From Candidatus Latescibacterota bacterium (lineage in GTDB: Bacteria; Latescibacterota; UBA2968; UBA8231): a stretch of DNA of 64,000 bases. The notes under the pieces were generated by a model. It had not been told where the DNA came from, made no database searches, and saw only the letters and a list, made by a program, of their open reading frames with translations. The DNA is taken from NCBI GenBank assembly GCA_022820485.1, contig JAJEFJ010000021.1, forward strand, positions 89,894-153,893, read 5' to 3'. Both the position numbers and the translations under genes were made by a program. Shown here in pieces: positions 7,685 to 16,734 of the stretch. Each line of letters starts with the position of its first letter. The first letter of the stretch is position 1.

Positions 7685-8377
7685 ATGCACTTATTGTACG
7701 CTGACGAGTCTGGTTCGCCAAAGGATCCTAACCAAAACTATTTGGTCCTAGCAGGTGTCTCTGTCTTTGAACGGCAAAGTTTCTGGATTTCCAATGAGCT
7801 TGATAAGATAGCAGCCAGATTTGATCCAGCCAATCCAGACGAAATTGAACTTCACGGTAATCCAGTTCTGAATGGTAAAGGTATATGGAGGCGTTACCCC
7901 CGAGAGACAAGATTCAAAGCTATTGAAGATATTTTGCAGGTGCTTGCTAATTCACACATATCTAATCGGATATTTGCCAGCGTAATCAAGAAATCCTCTA
8001 TATCACCTGCAGATCCAGTTGAAACAGCTTTTGAACAATTATCTAACCGTTTCGATTTGTACCTAATGAGACTTTATAGGAACAACGATACACAGAGAGG
8101 AATTATTATTTTTGACAAATCAACTTATGAATCATCGTTACAAGCATTGGCTACCAATTTCAGAACGATTGGTCATAGTTGGGGGGTGCTAAGAAACCTC
8201 GCTGAGGTTCCTTTATTTTTGGATTCAAAGGCATCTAGACTGATACAGTTAGTAGATATAATCGCATATGTTATTTTTCGTTACTATGAAAGATCTGACA
8301 ATAGATTTTTTCCCATTATAAAGAGTCGGTTTGATGAAGAGGGTGGCAATGTACACGGCCTACATGTAATTCAGTGA
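7685..8377 (+). CDS. DUF3800 domain-containing protein
   Basis: 230 residues. The N-terminal LLYADESGSP, with the conserved Asp-Glu-Ser-Gly, plus YLVLAGVSVFE and the later GIIIFDKS and SKASRLIQLVDIIAYVIFRYYER blocks identify DUF3800. This family is proposed to have an RNase H-like fold with acidic active-site residues and is common in mobile and defence-related DNA. The gene is clearly AT-richer than its neighbours, which supports recent transfer. It has its own strong promoter and a structured leader. No partner gene is evident. Biochemical function is unknown for the family. Confidence 0.8.
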   Translation: MHLLYADESGSPKDPNQNYLVLAGVSVFERQSFWISNELDKIAARFDPANPDEIELHGNPVLNGKGIWRRYPRETRFKAIEDILQVLANSHISNRIFASVIKKSSISPADPVETAFEQLSNRFDLYLMRLYRNNDTQRGIIIFDKSTYESSLQALATNFRTIGHSWGVLRNLAEVPLFLDSKASRLIQLVDIIAYVIFRYYERSDNRFFPIIKSRFDEEGGNVHGLHVIQ

Positions 8378-8482
8378 TTGCTCTGTCCTCTACCTCCAAC
8401 CTCGCCCTGTTCTTTTTCTTTCCTCTTTTGGGTGGCTACCAGATTGTGGGAAGTCCAATTCGATCTTTGTAGGGAATCGCCC

Positions 8483-10336
8483 CTACCGATACTGCTTCGC
8501 CTGAGTATTGAACATCTGCGCGTACCTCCCGTCCTCGGCCAATAGTTGCTCATGACTCCCTTGCTCGACAAGCTCTCCCTGCTGCAAAACGAGAATGTGA
8601 TCAGCCATGCGCACGGTGGAGAAGCGATGGGAGATGAAGATAGCCGTTCGGTCTGACGTGAGTTCGGCAAAGCGCGAGAAAACATCGCGTTCAGCGAACG
8701 CATCGAGGGCGGCTGTGGGCTCGTCCAAAATGAGAACCTCCGCCTCTTTCATAAACGCGCGACTTAGCGCGATCTTCTGCCACTCCCCACCAGACAGATC
8801 AACCCCTTCGTCGAATTCCTTTCCCAAGATCGTGTCGTATCCTTTCGACAGCCCCTTGATGAGGTCCGAGGCACCACCCTCGTATGCCGCGCGTTCGATC
8901 CGATCATCATCGTCCAATAGGTCCACTTGACCAAAGCCGACGTTCTCTTTGGCTGAGAGATCGTAGCGAACAAAATCCTGGAAAATTACCCCGATTTGGC
9001 GGCGCAGACTTGCTAGATCGTACTCCCGGAGATCTCGTCCATCCAAGTAAATAGCGCCTTCCGTGGGATCGTAGAACCGCGCCAAGAGCTTGACGACGGT
9101 CGTCTTACCCGCTCCGTTCTCCCCGACAATGGCTACCGATTCGCGCACTCTGAGAGTAAAAGAGACGTTCTTTAACACATACTTATCCGAGCCTGGATAG
9201 CGGAAGGAGACGTTCCTGAACTCAATGCCCTGGGTTAGACGGTCGGGGACTGGTACAGGCGGCTCAGGAGGCGGCGTTAGCGCCCCTTCAACTGAGCGAG
9301 GGTCGAGATCGAGGAAGCGGAAGAGAATCCCGGCAAAGATCGTATGCTCGTAGAAAAAACCAAGATTACTGAACAGGTTGGAGAACCCAGCCCGTCCCTG
9401 CTCTGCAGCCTGGAACGCAAGTGCTACGGTGCCCACGCTGATATGGCCACCCACGGCTCGCACGACGGCGTAAGCCCAGATGGATGCCGTCCCCAGCATC
9501 GTAATCAACCCTAGGAGAAAACCAAATCGTTCTTGGGCGAACCGGAGGCGAAAGGTTTCCCTGCCGAATAACCCCCAGAAATTGTGGAATCGTCTAAGCA
9601 ATTCCTCGTGCAGTGCGAAGATGCGGATCTCCTTGACGGCCTCACGAGAACCGAGTAGCCGCGACAGGTATTCTGCCATCCGCCGGTTGCTGGCCATTGC
9701 TCCGACCAATGAGAAGCGCTTCCCAGCGTAATGACCACCGACGATCACCTGCGGTGCCGAAGTGACGAGCAGTATTATTGGCGCTGCCCAGTGCACTGAG
9801 AGCAGTACTGCCAACATGGCTGTAAGTCCGGTCAATGAAGAGACGATTGTCAGAGACAAGGCGGCGAGGTTGTAAGCGCGATAACTGCTTTCGCTCCTAG
9901 CCTTTTCCATTTCATCGAAAAAGGCCGGGTTCTCAAAGAAGGCGATGTCGAGCTGAGCCGCCTTCCTTATGATCAAATACTCGCTGTGGGTTCTGACAAG
10001 GTACCCGACTTTTTCTATCAGCCCATTCGCCACCGCGCTACATATAGAACCCAAGATCCAAACGCCGAAAACACCAGCGACCGGTATTAGCAGCCCGATC
10101 CAGTCCACTGCGGCTCCATCCCCATTACCCACGGCGCTGATTACGTTATCGATGACAATCTTGGTAATCCAGACCTGTGCGGCCGGGACCACAGCACCGA
10201 GCATGTTAACTCCAACGGCTAGAATAGCCTGCAGCCCGGCCGCATCCCAAATCAGGCGGACGCACCGAGGATAATATTCGACTACCTGGGCTATGGGCCG
10301 GAGAATCGCGAACCCTGAGCCTTCCTTATCCGACAT
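8483..10336 (-). CDS. ABC exporter, fused permease and ATPase
   Basis: 617 residues. The N-terminal six-helix export domain (about 25-330: LQAILAVGVNMLGAVV, WIGLLIPVAGVFGVWILG, LAALSLTIVSSLTGLTAM, APIILLVTSAP) is followed by a complete ATPase. It has Walker A GENGAGKTT near residue 405, Q-loop VIFQDF, signature LSGGEWQ, Walker B VLILDEPTAALD and the H-loop ISHRFSTV. It should act as a dimer exporting a lipid, peptide or drug. The permease is of the type found beside peptide natural-product genes, but no peptide gene is visible, so the substrate is open. It is transcribed alone, with about 200 bp to the divergent propeller operon. Confidence 0.88.
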   Translation of the reverse strand: MSDKEGSGFAILRPIAQVVEYYPRCVRLIWDAAGLQAILAVGVNMLGAVVPAAQVWITKIVIDNVISAVGNGDGAAVDWIGLLIPVAGVFGVWILGSICSAVANGLIEKVGYLVRTHSEYLIIRKAAQLDIAFFENPAFFDEMEKARSESSYRAYNLAALSLTIVSSLTGLTAMLAVLLSVHWAAPIILLVTSAPQVIVGGHYAGKRFSLVGAMASNRRMAEYLSRLLGSREAVKEIRIFALHEELLRRFHNFWGLFGRETFRLRFAQERFGFLLGLITMLGTASIWAYAVVRAVGGHISVGTVALAFQAAEQGRAGFSNLFSNLGFFYEHTIFAGILFRFLDLDPRSVEGALTPPPEPPVPVPDRLTQGIEFRNVSFRYPGSDKYVLKNVSFTLRVRESVAIVGENGAGKTTVVKLLARFYDPTEGAIYLDGRDLREYDLASLRRQIGVIFQDFVRYDLSAKENVGFGQVDLLDDDDRIERAAYEGGASDLIKGLSKGYDTILGKEFDEGVDLSGGEWQKIALSRAFMKEAEVLILDEPTAALDAFAERDVFSRFAELTSDRTAIFISHRFSTVRMADHILVLQQGELVEQGSHEQLLAEDGRYAQMFNTQAKQYR

Positions 10337-10532
10337 TGCAGTCTACTATTCACTTCCATGTCTGAATGTGGTCAAACCGAACCGCGCAGTGAATTAAGGA
10401 CATCATATCTCGAGTATTATTGTCGGAGTTTCCGCGTTTACGCAAACTCTGTCAAGGCAGGCACCTTCCACCAAATTAGCAAAATTTCACCCTCTTCTTT
10501 ACTTTCGTTCATAGTCTCTCAACCAACAGAAT
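10337..10532. other. Divergent intergenic region before the long operon
   Basis: About 200 bp separate the ABC exporter start from the first gene of the 14 kb operon, and this is where the operon promoter should lie. It is AT-richer than the genes. I cannot name a convincing -35/-10 pair or a strong ribosome site before ATG 10533. A partial symmetry of AGTTT and AAACT arms around 10428-10449 is too weak to call an operator. Confidence 0.4.
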
Positions 10533-11621
10533 ATGTCACTCTACTTCCTAACCTTACTCCTAGTCACCACCGCCGCCGCCGACACCTATAACACTTTCCG
10601 CGGCAACCCCCAACTCACCGGCGTCGCCACCTCCAATCTCGCCCCACCTCTAACGCTGCTCTGGGCCTACCCCACCCAAGACGCCATCGAATCCACCGCC
10701 GCCATCCACGAAGGCACCGTGTACGTCGGCTCGCTCGACGGCCAGCTCTACGCACTCGACTTGCGAACCGGCGCGCTAGTATGGCAGTACCAAGCCGACG
10801 ACGAAATCAAGTCCTCCCCCACCATCGCCGACAGCACTGTGTACTTCGGCGACGAAGCCGGCACCTTCCACGCCGTCGCCATCCAAAGCGGTCAGCGCCG
10901 CTGGACTTTCGCCGCCGACGCTGGCATCATCTCCTCGGCCAACTACACCGACGGCCAACTCTACTTCGGCAGTTACGACCAGCACCTGTACTGCCTCGAC
11001 GCAACCGCCGGAACCCTGATTTGGAAAATCGCCACAGAGGGATATATTCACAGTACACCGGCGTTATATAAAAACCGCGTAGCCGTAGCCGGTTGCGACG
11101 GATACTTGCGGCTTTTGAATCGCGCCGACGGCACGCAGCACCAGCAGCTTGAGCTCGGCGGATACGTGGCCTCTAGCGCCGCCATCCACGCGGGACGCGC
11201 ATACCTAGGCACCTTTGGCAACGAAGTACTCGGCATCGATTTAGACACAGGAGAAATCCGCTGGCGCTACGCCCATGCAGTGCGGAAATTTCCGTTTTAC
11301 TCGTCGCCAGCCGTCACCGACCAAGCAGTCGTCATCGGCGGCCGAGACAAGCTCGTACACGCTCTAGACCCGCAAACCGGCCAACCCTTGTGGACTTTTG
11401 CCGCGGGAGCACGAGTGGATTCATCGCCGGTCATCGCCGGTAATTATATTTATGTAGGTGCCCGTGCGCTCATCGCCCTCGCGCTCGCATCGGGCGCAGA
11501 AGTCTGGCGCTTTGAAACGGGCGCAGCCATCGCCGCTTCACCGGCCATCGCCGCCGACCATCTCGTCATCGGAGCTACCGACGGCGTGCTGTATTGTTTT
11601 GGAAAAGAAGTCAAACCATGA
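10533..11621 (+). CDS. Exported PQQ-like beta-propeller protein (operon gene 1)
   Basis: 362 residues with a short signal peptide (SLYFLTLLLVTTAAAD). About seven repeats follow in the form strand, 'L-D-x-x-T-G-x-x-x-W' docking motif, strand: LYALDLRTGALVWQY, LYCLDATAGTLIWKI, VLGIDLDTGEIRWRY, VHALDPQTGQPLWTF. This is a quinoprotein/BamB-like propeller; such proteins either bind PQQ or serve as binding scaffolds. No catalytic Asp or Ca site typical of a true quinoprotein dehydrogenase can be fixed by eye, so a binding role is as likely. Its stop overlaps the radical SAM start (ATGA). Confidence 0.85.
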   Translation: MSLYFLTLLLVTTAAADTYNTFRGNPQLTGVATSNLAPPLTLLWAYPTQDAIESTAAIHEGTVYVGSLDGQLYALDLRTGALVWQYQADDEIKSSPTIADSTVYFGDEAGTFHAVAIQSGQRRWTFAADAGIISSANYTDGQLYFGSYDQHLYCLDATAGTLIWKIATEGYIHSTPALYKNRVAVAGCDGYLRLLNRADGTQHQQLELGGYVASSAAIHAGRAYLGTFGNEVLGIDLDTGEIRWRYAHAVRKFPFYSSPAVTDQAVVIGGRDKLVHALDPQTGQPLWTFAAGARVDSSPVIAGNYIYVGARALIALALASGAEVWRFETGAAIAASPAIAADHLVIGATDGVLYCFGKEVKP

Positions 11622-12991
11622 GTGATGAAACTGTACCTAACATTTCGACCCAAAAGTCCCAACCCAGTAGTGACCCAGCGACCACCCGCGCCGACCGCAC
11701 CGAAACCGAGGTCGGCAGCGTCTTTGTCTCCAACTACCCGGCCTATTCATTCTGGAGTGAGGAAGATGTCCCGCAGGTGCACCGCGCACTCGCCGACCAT
11801 CCGCATCCCGACACCAAACTCGGCCTCTACCTCCACATCCCCTTCTGCCGCAAACGCTGCAAATTCTGCTACTTCCGCGTCTATACGGACAAAAACAGCC
11901 AGCAGATCCAAACCTACTTAGACGCCCTCGCCCGCGAAGTGGAACACTACGCCCAGCAGCCAGCAGTCAAAGACCGGCCACTGCACTTTATCTACTTTGG
12001 CGGCGGCACTCCTTCCTACATCAGTTCGCGTCATCTCCGGGCACTAGTAACGCGCCTCAAAGACGCCATGCCCTGGGACCACGCCGACGAAATCGCCTTT
12101 GAGTGCGAGCCAGGCACCCTGACCCAAGCCAAACTAGAAGCCATCCGCGCCATCGGCGTCACCCGCCTCAGCCTCGGAATAGAAAACCTCGACGACGAGA
12201 TTCTGCGCCACAACGGCCGCGCCCACGTCAGCAAAGAAATCTACCAAGTCATGCCCTGGATCCACGCGCTCGACTTCGACCAGATCAACGTCGATCTGAT
12301 CGCCGGCATGGTCGGCGAGACGTGGCCAAGCTGGCGTCAGACCGTGCAAAAAACCATCGAATTCGACCCCGACAGCGTCACCGTCTATCAGATGGAACTG
12401 CCCTACAACACGGTCTATTCCAAGGACCTACTCACTGGCGACAGCGAGCGACTATCCTTGGCCGATTGGAAGACCAAGCGCGCCTGGCACGCTTATGCCT
12501 TTGAGCAGCTAGCCGCCGCTGGATACGTGCGGTCGAGCGCCTACACCATGAAGAAAACGCCCGACGCCCGCTTCGTGTACCGCGACGCCGTGTGGACCGG
12601 CCAAGACCTGATCGGCACCGGCGTCGCCTCCTTCTCGCACCTGAGCGGCGTCCACTACCAAAACGCGCCAAATTGGGACGAGTACCTCGCTGCCATCGAC
12701 CGCGGCGACCTCCCCATCCACCGCGCCTTCGCCACCAACCGCGAACAACAACTCACCCGCGAAGTGATTCTACAGCTCAAATTAGGTGCGCTGGATCTCG
12801 CGTATTTTCGCACCAAATTCGGCGTCAATATCGTCGCCCACTTCGCCACGGCACTCAGCGGCCTGCGCGACGAGGGCATGCTCCAATTCGACGCGGACTC
12901 AGTCACCTTGACCGACGAGGGCCTCATGCGCGTCGATCAGCTCTTGCCCGACTTTTACCAAACCCAATACCGCAACGCACGCTATACCTGA
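11618..12991 (+). CDS. HemN/HemW-like radical SAM protein
   Basis: 457 residues from ATG 11618. LYLHIPFCRKRCKFCYF places the 4Fe-4S cluster ligands at C77, C81 and C84 (CxxxCxxC), with FIYFGGGTPSY as the SAM-binding glycine motif and a C-terminal HemN-like domain. Relatives include coproporphyrinogen dehydrogenase HemN, the haem chaperone HemW and the haem-degrading HutW. The aromatic after the last Cys (CYF) and the VYTDKN segment suggest a distinct subgroup. It sits between propeller genes and upstream of a siderophore-type TonB receptor, so haem or another tetrapyrrole/metallophore is a reasonable substrate guess. A role in haem use is inference, not shown by sequence. Confidence 0.82.
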   Translation: MSDETVPNISTQKSQPSSDPATTRADRTETEVGSVFVSNYPAYSFWSEEDVPQVHRALADHPHPDTKLGLYLHIPFCRKRCKFCYFRVYTDKNSQQIQTYLDALAREVEHYAQQPAVKDRPLHFIYFGGGTPSYISSRHLRALVTRLKDAMPWDHADEIAFECEPGTLTQAKLEAIRAIGVTRLSLGIENLDDEILRHNGRAHVSKEIYQVMPWIHALDFDQINVDLIAGMVGETWPSWRQTVQKTIEFDPDSVTVYQMELPYNTVYSKDLLTGDSERLSLADWKTKRAWHAYAFEQLAAAGYVRSSAYTMKKTPDARFVYRDAVWTGQDLIGTGVASFSHLSGVHYQNAPNWDEYLAAIDRGDLPIHRAFATNREQQLTREVILQLKLGALDLAYFRTKFGVNIVAHFATALSGLRDEGMLQFDADSVTLTDEGLMRVDQLLPDFYQTQYRNARYT

Positions 12992-13004
12992 GTAGGAGGT
13001 AGCA

Positions 13005-14252
13005 TTGAAAAACGCAATCGCATTTCTACTGTTCCTGACCGCCGCTGCACAAGCGGCCGACTGGCCCCAGTGGCTCGGCCCCCAGCGCAACGGCATCTCC
13101 AGCGAAACCGGCCTCTTCACCGCCGAGCAACCTTTTGCCGAAGCGTGGCGCGTCCCGCTCGGCAATGGCTTCTCTAGCATCTCCGTCGCCGACGGCCGGG
13201 CCTTCACCATGTTCGCCCAAGGCGACGACGAGTTCGCCATCTGCCTCGACGCCGAGACCGGCGTGGAAATCTGGCGTCACCGCACCGGTCCTTACTACAA
13301 GGAAACCCAAGGCGGCGACGGCCCGCGCTCAACGCCCACCGTCGATGGTGAGATCGTCTATGCACTCGGTGCCACCGGCAAGCTCTTTGCACTCGCAGCC
13401 GCGAGTGGCACGCCGATCTGGGAAAAGGACTTAGTCGCCGAGTTCAGCAGCCAAGTGCCGAGGTGGGGGTTTAGCACCTCCCCATTAGTCGAAGGCGACC
13501 TGCTCCTAGTCGAAGCCGGCGGTCACGACGGCAACTTCGTCGTCGATATGGCCATCGACCGCACAACCCCGGTCACCGCCGTAGCCCTCGACAAAGCCAC
13601 CGGCGCAACCGTTTGGACCGCCCTCAACGAAAAGATGAGCTATTCATCGCCCATCGCCTTCACTGCGGCTGGCACCCGCCAACTCGCCTATTTCACGGCC
13701 TATTCGCTTACCGGCCTAGCACCGGAAGACGGCCGCGTTTACTGGCGCTACCCTTGGAAAACCCGCTACGACGTCAGCGCGGCGACGCCCGTTTTCATCG
13801 CGCCCGACCGAATTTTTTTCTCCACCGTCAACGGCAACGGCGGCACGGTCTTGCAAATCAAGGGCAACGGCGACAGCCTCGCCGTCGAGCAGGTCTGGCA
13901 AAACAAAAAGATGGAAAACGAGTTCGGCACCTCGGTCCTCTACGAGAACCATCTCTACGGCTTTGGCGGCTCAATCCTCAAGTGCCTCGACGCCGCAACC
14001 GGCGAAGAAAAGTGGAAGACCCGGGGCTACAACAAGGGCACCTTGATCGTCGCCGACGGCCACCTCATCATCTTGGGCGAACAAGGCAATCTCGGCCTAG
14101 CCGCAGCCACGCCCGAAGGCTTTGTCGAAAAGGCCAGCTACCCCGCCTTCGACAGCCGCTGCTGGACGGCCCCTTCGCTGGCCAATGGCCGCCTCTACAT
14201 GCGCGACGAAAGCGAGATCGTCTGCCTCAAGATACAAGGAGCGATCCAATGA
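13005..14252 (+). CDS. Exported PQQ-like beta-propeller protein (tandem copy 1)
   Basis: 415 residues with a signal peptide (IAFLLFLTAAAQAAD). It begins with the WPQWLGPQRNGISSETGLF block common to exported planctomycete-type propellers. Repeats such as CLDAETGVEIWRH and CLDAATGEEKWK follow. The start is an unusual TTG at 13005, chosen because TAGGAGGT (12993-13000) lies five bases before it and no ATG is suitably placed. It is the first of three adjacent paralogues (13005, 14249, 15487) that share the same overall plan including VFIAPDRIFF/VFIPPNRFFI and GTLIVADGHLIILGEQ. It is likely periplasmic. The substrate is unknown. Confidence 0.85.
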   Translation: MKNAIAFLLFLTAAAQAADWPQWLGPQRNGISSETGLFTAEQPFAEAWRVPLGNGFSSISVADGRAFTMFAQGDDEFAICLDAETGVEIWRHRTGPYYKETQGGDGPRSTPTVDGEIVYALGATGKLFALAAASGTPIWEKDLVAEFSSQVPRWGFSTSPLVEGDLLLVEAGGHDGNFVVDMAIDRTTPVTAVALDKATGATVWTALNEKMSYSSPIAFTAAGTRQLAYFTAYSLTGLAPEDGRVYWRYPWKTRYDVSAATPVFIAPDRIFFSTVNGNGGTVLQIKGNGDSLAVEQVWQNKKMENEFGTSVLYENHLYGFGGSILKCLDAATGEEKWKTRGYNKGTLIVADGHLIILGEQGNLGLAAATPEGFVEKASYPAFDSRCWTAPSLANGRLYMRDESEIVCLKIQGAIQ

Positions 14253-15490
14253 AGAAGATATTGGGAGCAGTTCTAATCCTCGTCTTATGCGCCTTGCCAG
14301 CCGTGGCCCAAGATTGGTCGCGCTGGCAATCCACGGGTTGGCCGCAATGGCTCGGCCCCGACCGCAACGGCATCTCTTCGGAGACGGGCCTATTCGGCGA
14401 CACGCCGTCGTTTGAAGAATCCTGGCGCGTCCAAGGTGGCAAGGGCTTTTCCGGCCTATCCATCGTCGGCAATCGCATCTATACGATGTACATCCACAGC
14501 GGCGATGAATACGCGGTCTGCCTCGACGCCAGCAACGGCGAAGTGCTGTGGCGCACCCGCACCGACGGGATGTTAATGGAACGGCAAGGTGGCGACGGTC
14601 CGCGCGCCACCCCTACCGTGGACGACGGGATGGTCTATGTCTCCAGCGCCTACGGCAAACTCTACGCACTCGACAGCCAGACCGGCTCCCCAAAATGGAG
14701 CCACGACCTAGCGAGCGAATTCGGCAGCAAGAGGCCCCGCTGGGGTTTTTGCCCGTCGCCCCTAGTCGCAGGAGACCTAGTCCTAATCGAAGCTGGTGGA
14801 ACGGGCGGTCATTCGCTGATAGCCTTTGACAAAATTAGCGGCGACGTCGCCTGGAAAACCGGCAGCGACAAGCTGGGCTATTCCTCTCCCATCACCACCA
14901 CCATCGGCCAAACGCACCAAGCAGTGTTTTTCACCGGCTACGGACTGATCGCGGTCGCGCCGCAAAACGGCCAAGCACTGTGGAAACACCCCTGGACGAC
15001 TAGGCACAACGTCAATGCCGCCACCCCGGTTTTCATCCCGCCCAACCGCTTCTTTATCTCCTCCGGCTACGGCACGGGTGCCAGTGTGGTGGAGGTCTCC
15101 GCTACAGACCGCGGCTATAGTGCAAAGGAGGTCTGGCGCAACAAAGAGATGGAAAATCACTTCGCCACCTCCATCTACTACCAAGGGCACCTCTACGGGT
15201 TCGACGGCTCGATTCTCAAATGCCTCGACGCCGCGACCGGCAGCGAAAAGTGGAAGGCCCGAGGCTACGGCAAAGGCACCTTGATCGTCGCCGATGGCCA
15301 CCTCGTCATCTTGGGAGAACAAGGCAATCTCGGCCTAGCCAAAGCCACACCCGAAGGCTTCGTCGAAAAAGCCAACACCCAAGTCCTCCGCAGCAAATGC
15401 TGGACGGTCCCCTCACTCGCTGACGGCCGGATATATCTCCGCGACGATAAGGAAATCGTCCGCCTAGACGTGGTGGGGACAGCCCAATGA
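14249..15490 (+). CDS. Exported PQQ-like beta-propeller protein (tandem copy 2)
   Basis: 413 residues from ATG 14249, overlapping the previous stop, with AAGGA at 14236-14240 as ribosome site. It has a signal peptide (LGAVLILVLCALPAVAQ), then DWSRWQ, WPQWLGPDRNGISSETGLFG, and repeats CLDASNGEVLWRT, LYALDSQTGSPKWSH and CLDAATGSEKWKA. It is very similar to copy 3 even at nucleotide level, so these two arose by recent tandem duplication. A long open + frame running upstream of this start through copy 1 is a shadow and was not used. Confidence 0.85.
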   Translation: MKKILGAVLILVLCALPAVAQDWSRWQSTGWPQWLGPDRNGISSETGLFGDTPSFEESWRVQGGKGFSGLSIVGNRIYTMYIHSGDEYAVCLDASNGEVLWRTRTDGMLMERQGGDGPRATPTVDDGMVYVSSAYGKLYALDSQTGSPKWSHDLASEFGSKRPRWGFCPSPLVAGDLVLIEAGGTGGHSLIAFDKISGDVAWKTGSDKLGYSSPITTTIGQTHQAVFFTGYGLIAVAPQNGQALWKHPWTTRHNVNAATPVFIPPNRFFISSGYGTGASVVEVSATDRGYSAKEVWRNKEMENHFATSIYYQGHLYGFDGSILKCLDAATGSEKWKARGYGKGTLIVADGHLVILGEQGNLGLAKATPEGFVEKANTQVLRSKCWTVPSLADGRIYLRDDKEIVRLDVVGTAQ

Positions 15491-16734
15491 GCACCGCGCG
15501 CACCGCCCTGTTCGCCCTCGTCTTGTGCGCCCTGCCGGCCGTGGCCCAAGATTGGTCGCACTGGCAATGGACGGACTGGCCGCAATGGCTCGGCCCTCAC
15601 CGCAACGGCATCTCTTCGGAGACGGGTCTGTTCGGCAAAGCGCCGTCTTTTAGAGAATCTTGGCGCGTCCATGCCGGGCCGGGCCTGTCCGGCCTGTCCG
15701 TCGTCGGCGATCGTCTCTATACAATGTACATCCACAGTGGAGAGGCATACGCAGTCTGTCTCGACGCCCGCAATGGCGAAGTGATGTGGCGCACCCCCAC
15801 CACCGGCAGCGATCCCTCGGGACGGCGAGACCGCCGCAGTCCGCGTGCCACTCCCACGGTTGACGGCAAGATGGTCTATGTCTTCAGCGCCCTTGGCAAA
15901 TTCCTAGCGCTCGACAGCCAGTTCGGCACCCGACGATGGAGCCGCGATATAATGCTCGAATTCGACAACGTGAGTCCCGGTCGAAGCTTTGCAGCGTCGC
16001 CGCTAGTCGAGAGGAACCTCGTCTTAATCGAAGCAGGCAGTAAGAGTGGTCATTCGCTAATAGCCTTTGACAAAGCCAGCGGCGAGGTCGCCTGGACTAC
16101 TGGCAGCGACGAGAGGGGCTATTCCTCTCCCATCATCGCCACTATCGACCAAACGCGCCAAGCAGTGTTTTTCACTGGCTACGGGCTGATCGCGGTCGCG
16201 CCGCAAAAAGGCCGGGTGTTGTGGCAATATCCCTGGATAACCAGCCAATCCACCAACGCTGCCACCCCGGTTTTTATCCCGCCTAATCGCTTCTTTATCT
16301 CTTCCAGCTCCGGTATGGGCGGCACTGTGGTGGAAGTCACCGCCACAGACGGGCGCTATGAGGTGGCCGAGGTCTGGCGCAATAATAACATGCAAAACCA
16401 CTCCGCCACCTCCATCTATTACCAAGGGCATCTCTACGGGTTCGACGGCTCGGTCCTCAAATGCCTCGACGCCGAGACTGGCGAGGAAAAGTGGCAGACT
16501 CGGGGCTACGGCAAGGGCACCCTAATCGTCGCCGACGGCCACCTTGTCATCTTGGGCGAACGCTGTAATCTCAGCATAGCCGACGCCACGCCCGCAGGCT
16601 TCGTCGAAAAGGCCAACGCCCAAGTCTTCCGCCGCAGCAGATGTGAGACTGTCCCCTCACTTGCCGATGGCCGGATCTATCTCCGCGACGATAAAGAAAT
16701 CGTCCGCATAAACGTGGTGGGAGTAACTCAATGA
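15487..16734 (+). CDS. Exported PQQ-like beta-propeller protein (tandem copy 3)
   Basis: 415 residues from ATG 15487 (ATGA overlap). The signal peptide (TALFALVLCALPAVAQ) and mature start DWSHWQWTDWPQWLGPHR closely match copy 2. Differences cluster in the repeat around residues 95-150 (for example DPSGRRDRRSPRATPT and VSPGRSFAAS instead of RPRWGFCPS), where the paralogue pair has diverged, suggesting altered ligand contact. Its stop overlaps the TonB receptor start, tying expression to the receptor. Confidence 0.85.
   Translation: MSTARTALFALVLCALPAVAQDWSHWQWTDWPQWLGPHRNGISSETGLFGKAPSFRESWRVHAGPGLSGLSVVGDRLYTMYIHSGEAYAVCLDARNGEVMWRTPTTGSDPSGRRDRRSPRATPTVDGKMVYVFSALGKFLALDSQFGTRRWSRDIMLEFDNVSPGRSFAASPLVERNLVLIEAGSKSGHSLIAFDKASGEVAWTTGSDERGYSSPIIATIDQTRQAVFFTGYGLIAVAPQKGRVLWQYPWITSQSTNAATPVFIPPNRFFISSSSGMGGTVVEVTATDGRYEVAEVWRNNNMQNHSATSIYYQGHLYGFDGSVLKCLDAETGEEKWQTRGYGKGTLIVADGHLVILGERCNLSIADATPAGFVEKANAQVFRRSRCETVPSLADGRIYLRDDKEIVRINVVGVTQ

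Noticed and set aside
13613..14248. Extension of propeller copy 2 upstream through copy 1
   Set aside because: Arg/Pro-rich shadow of copy 1; signal peptide and ribosome site fix the start at 14249.
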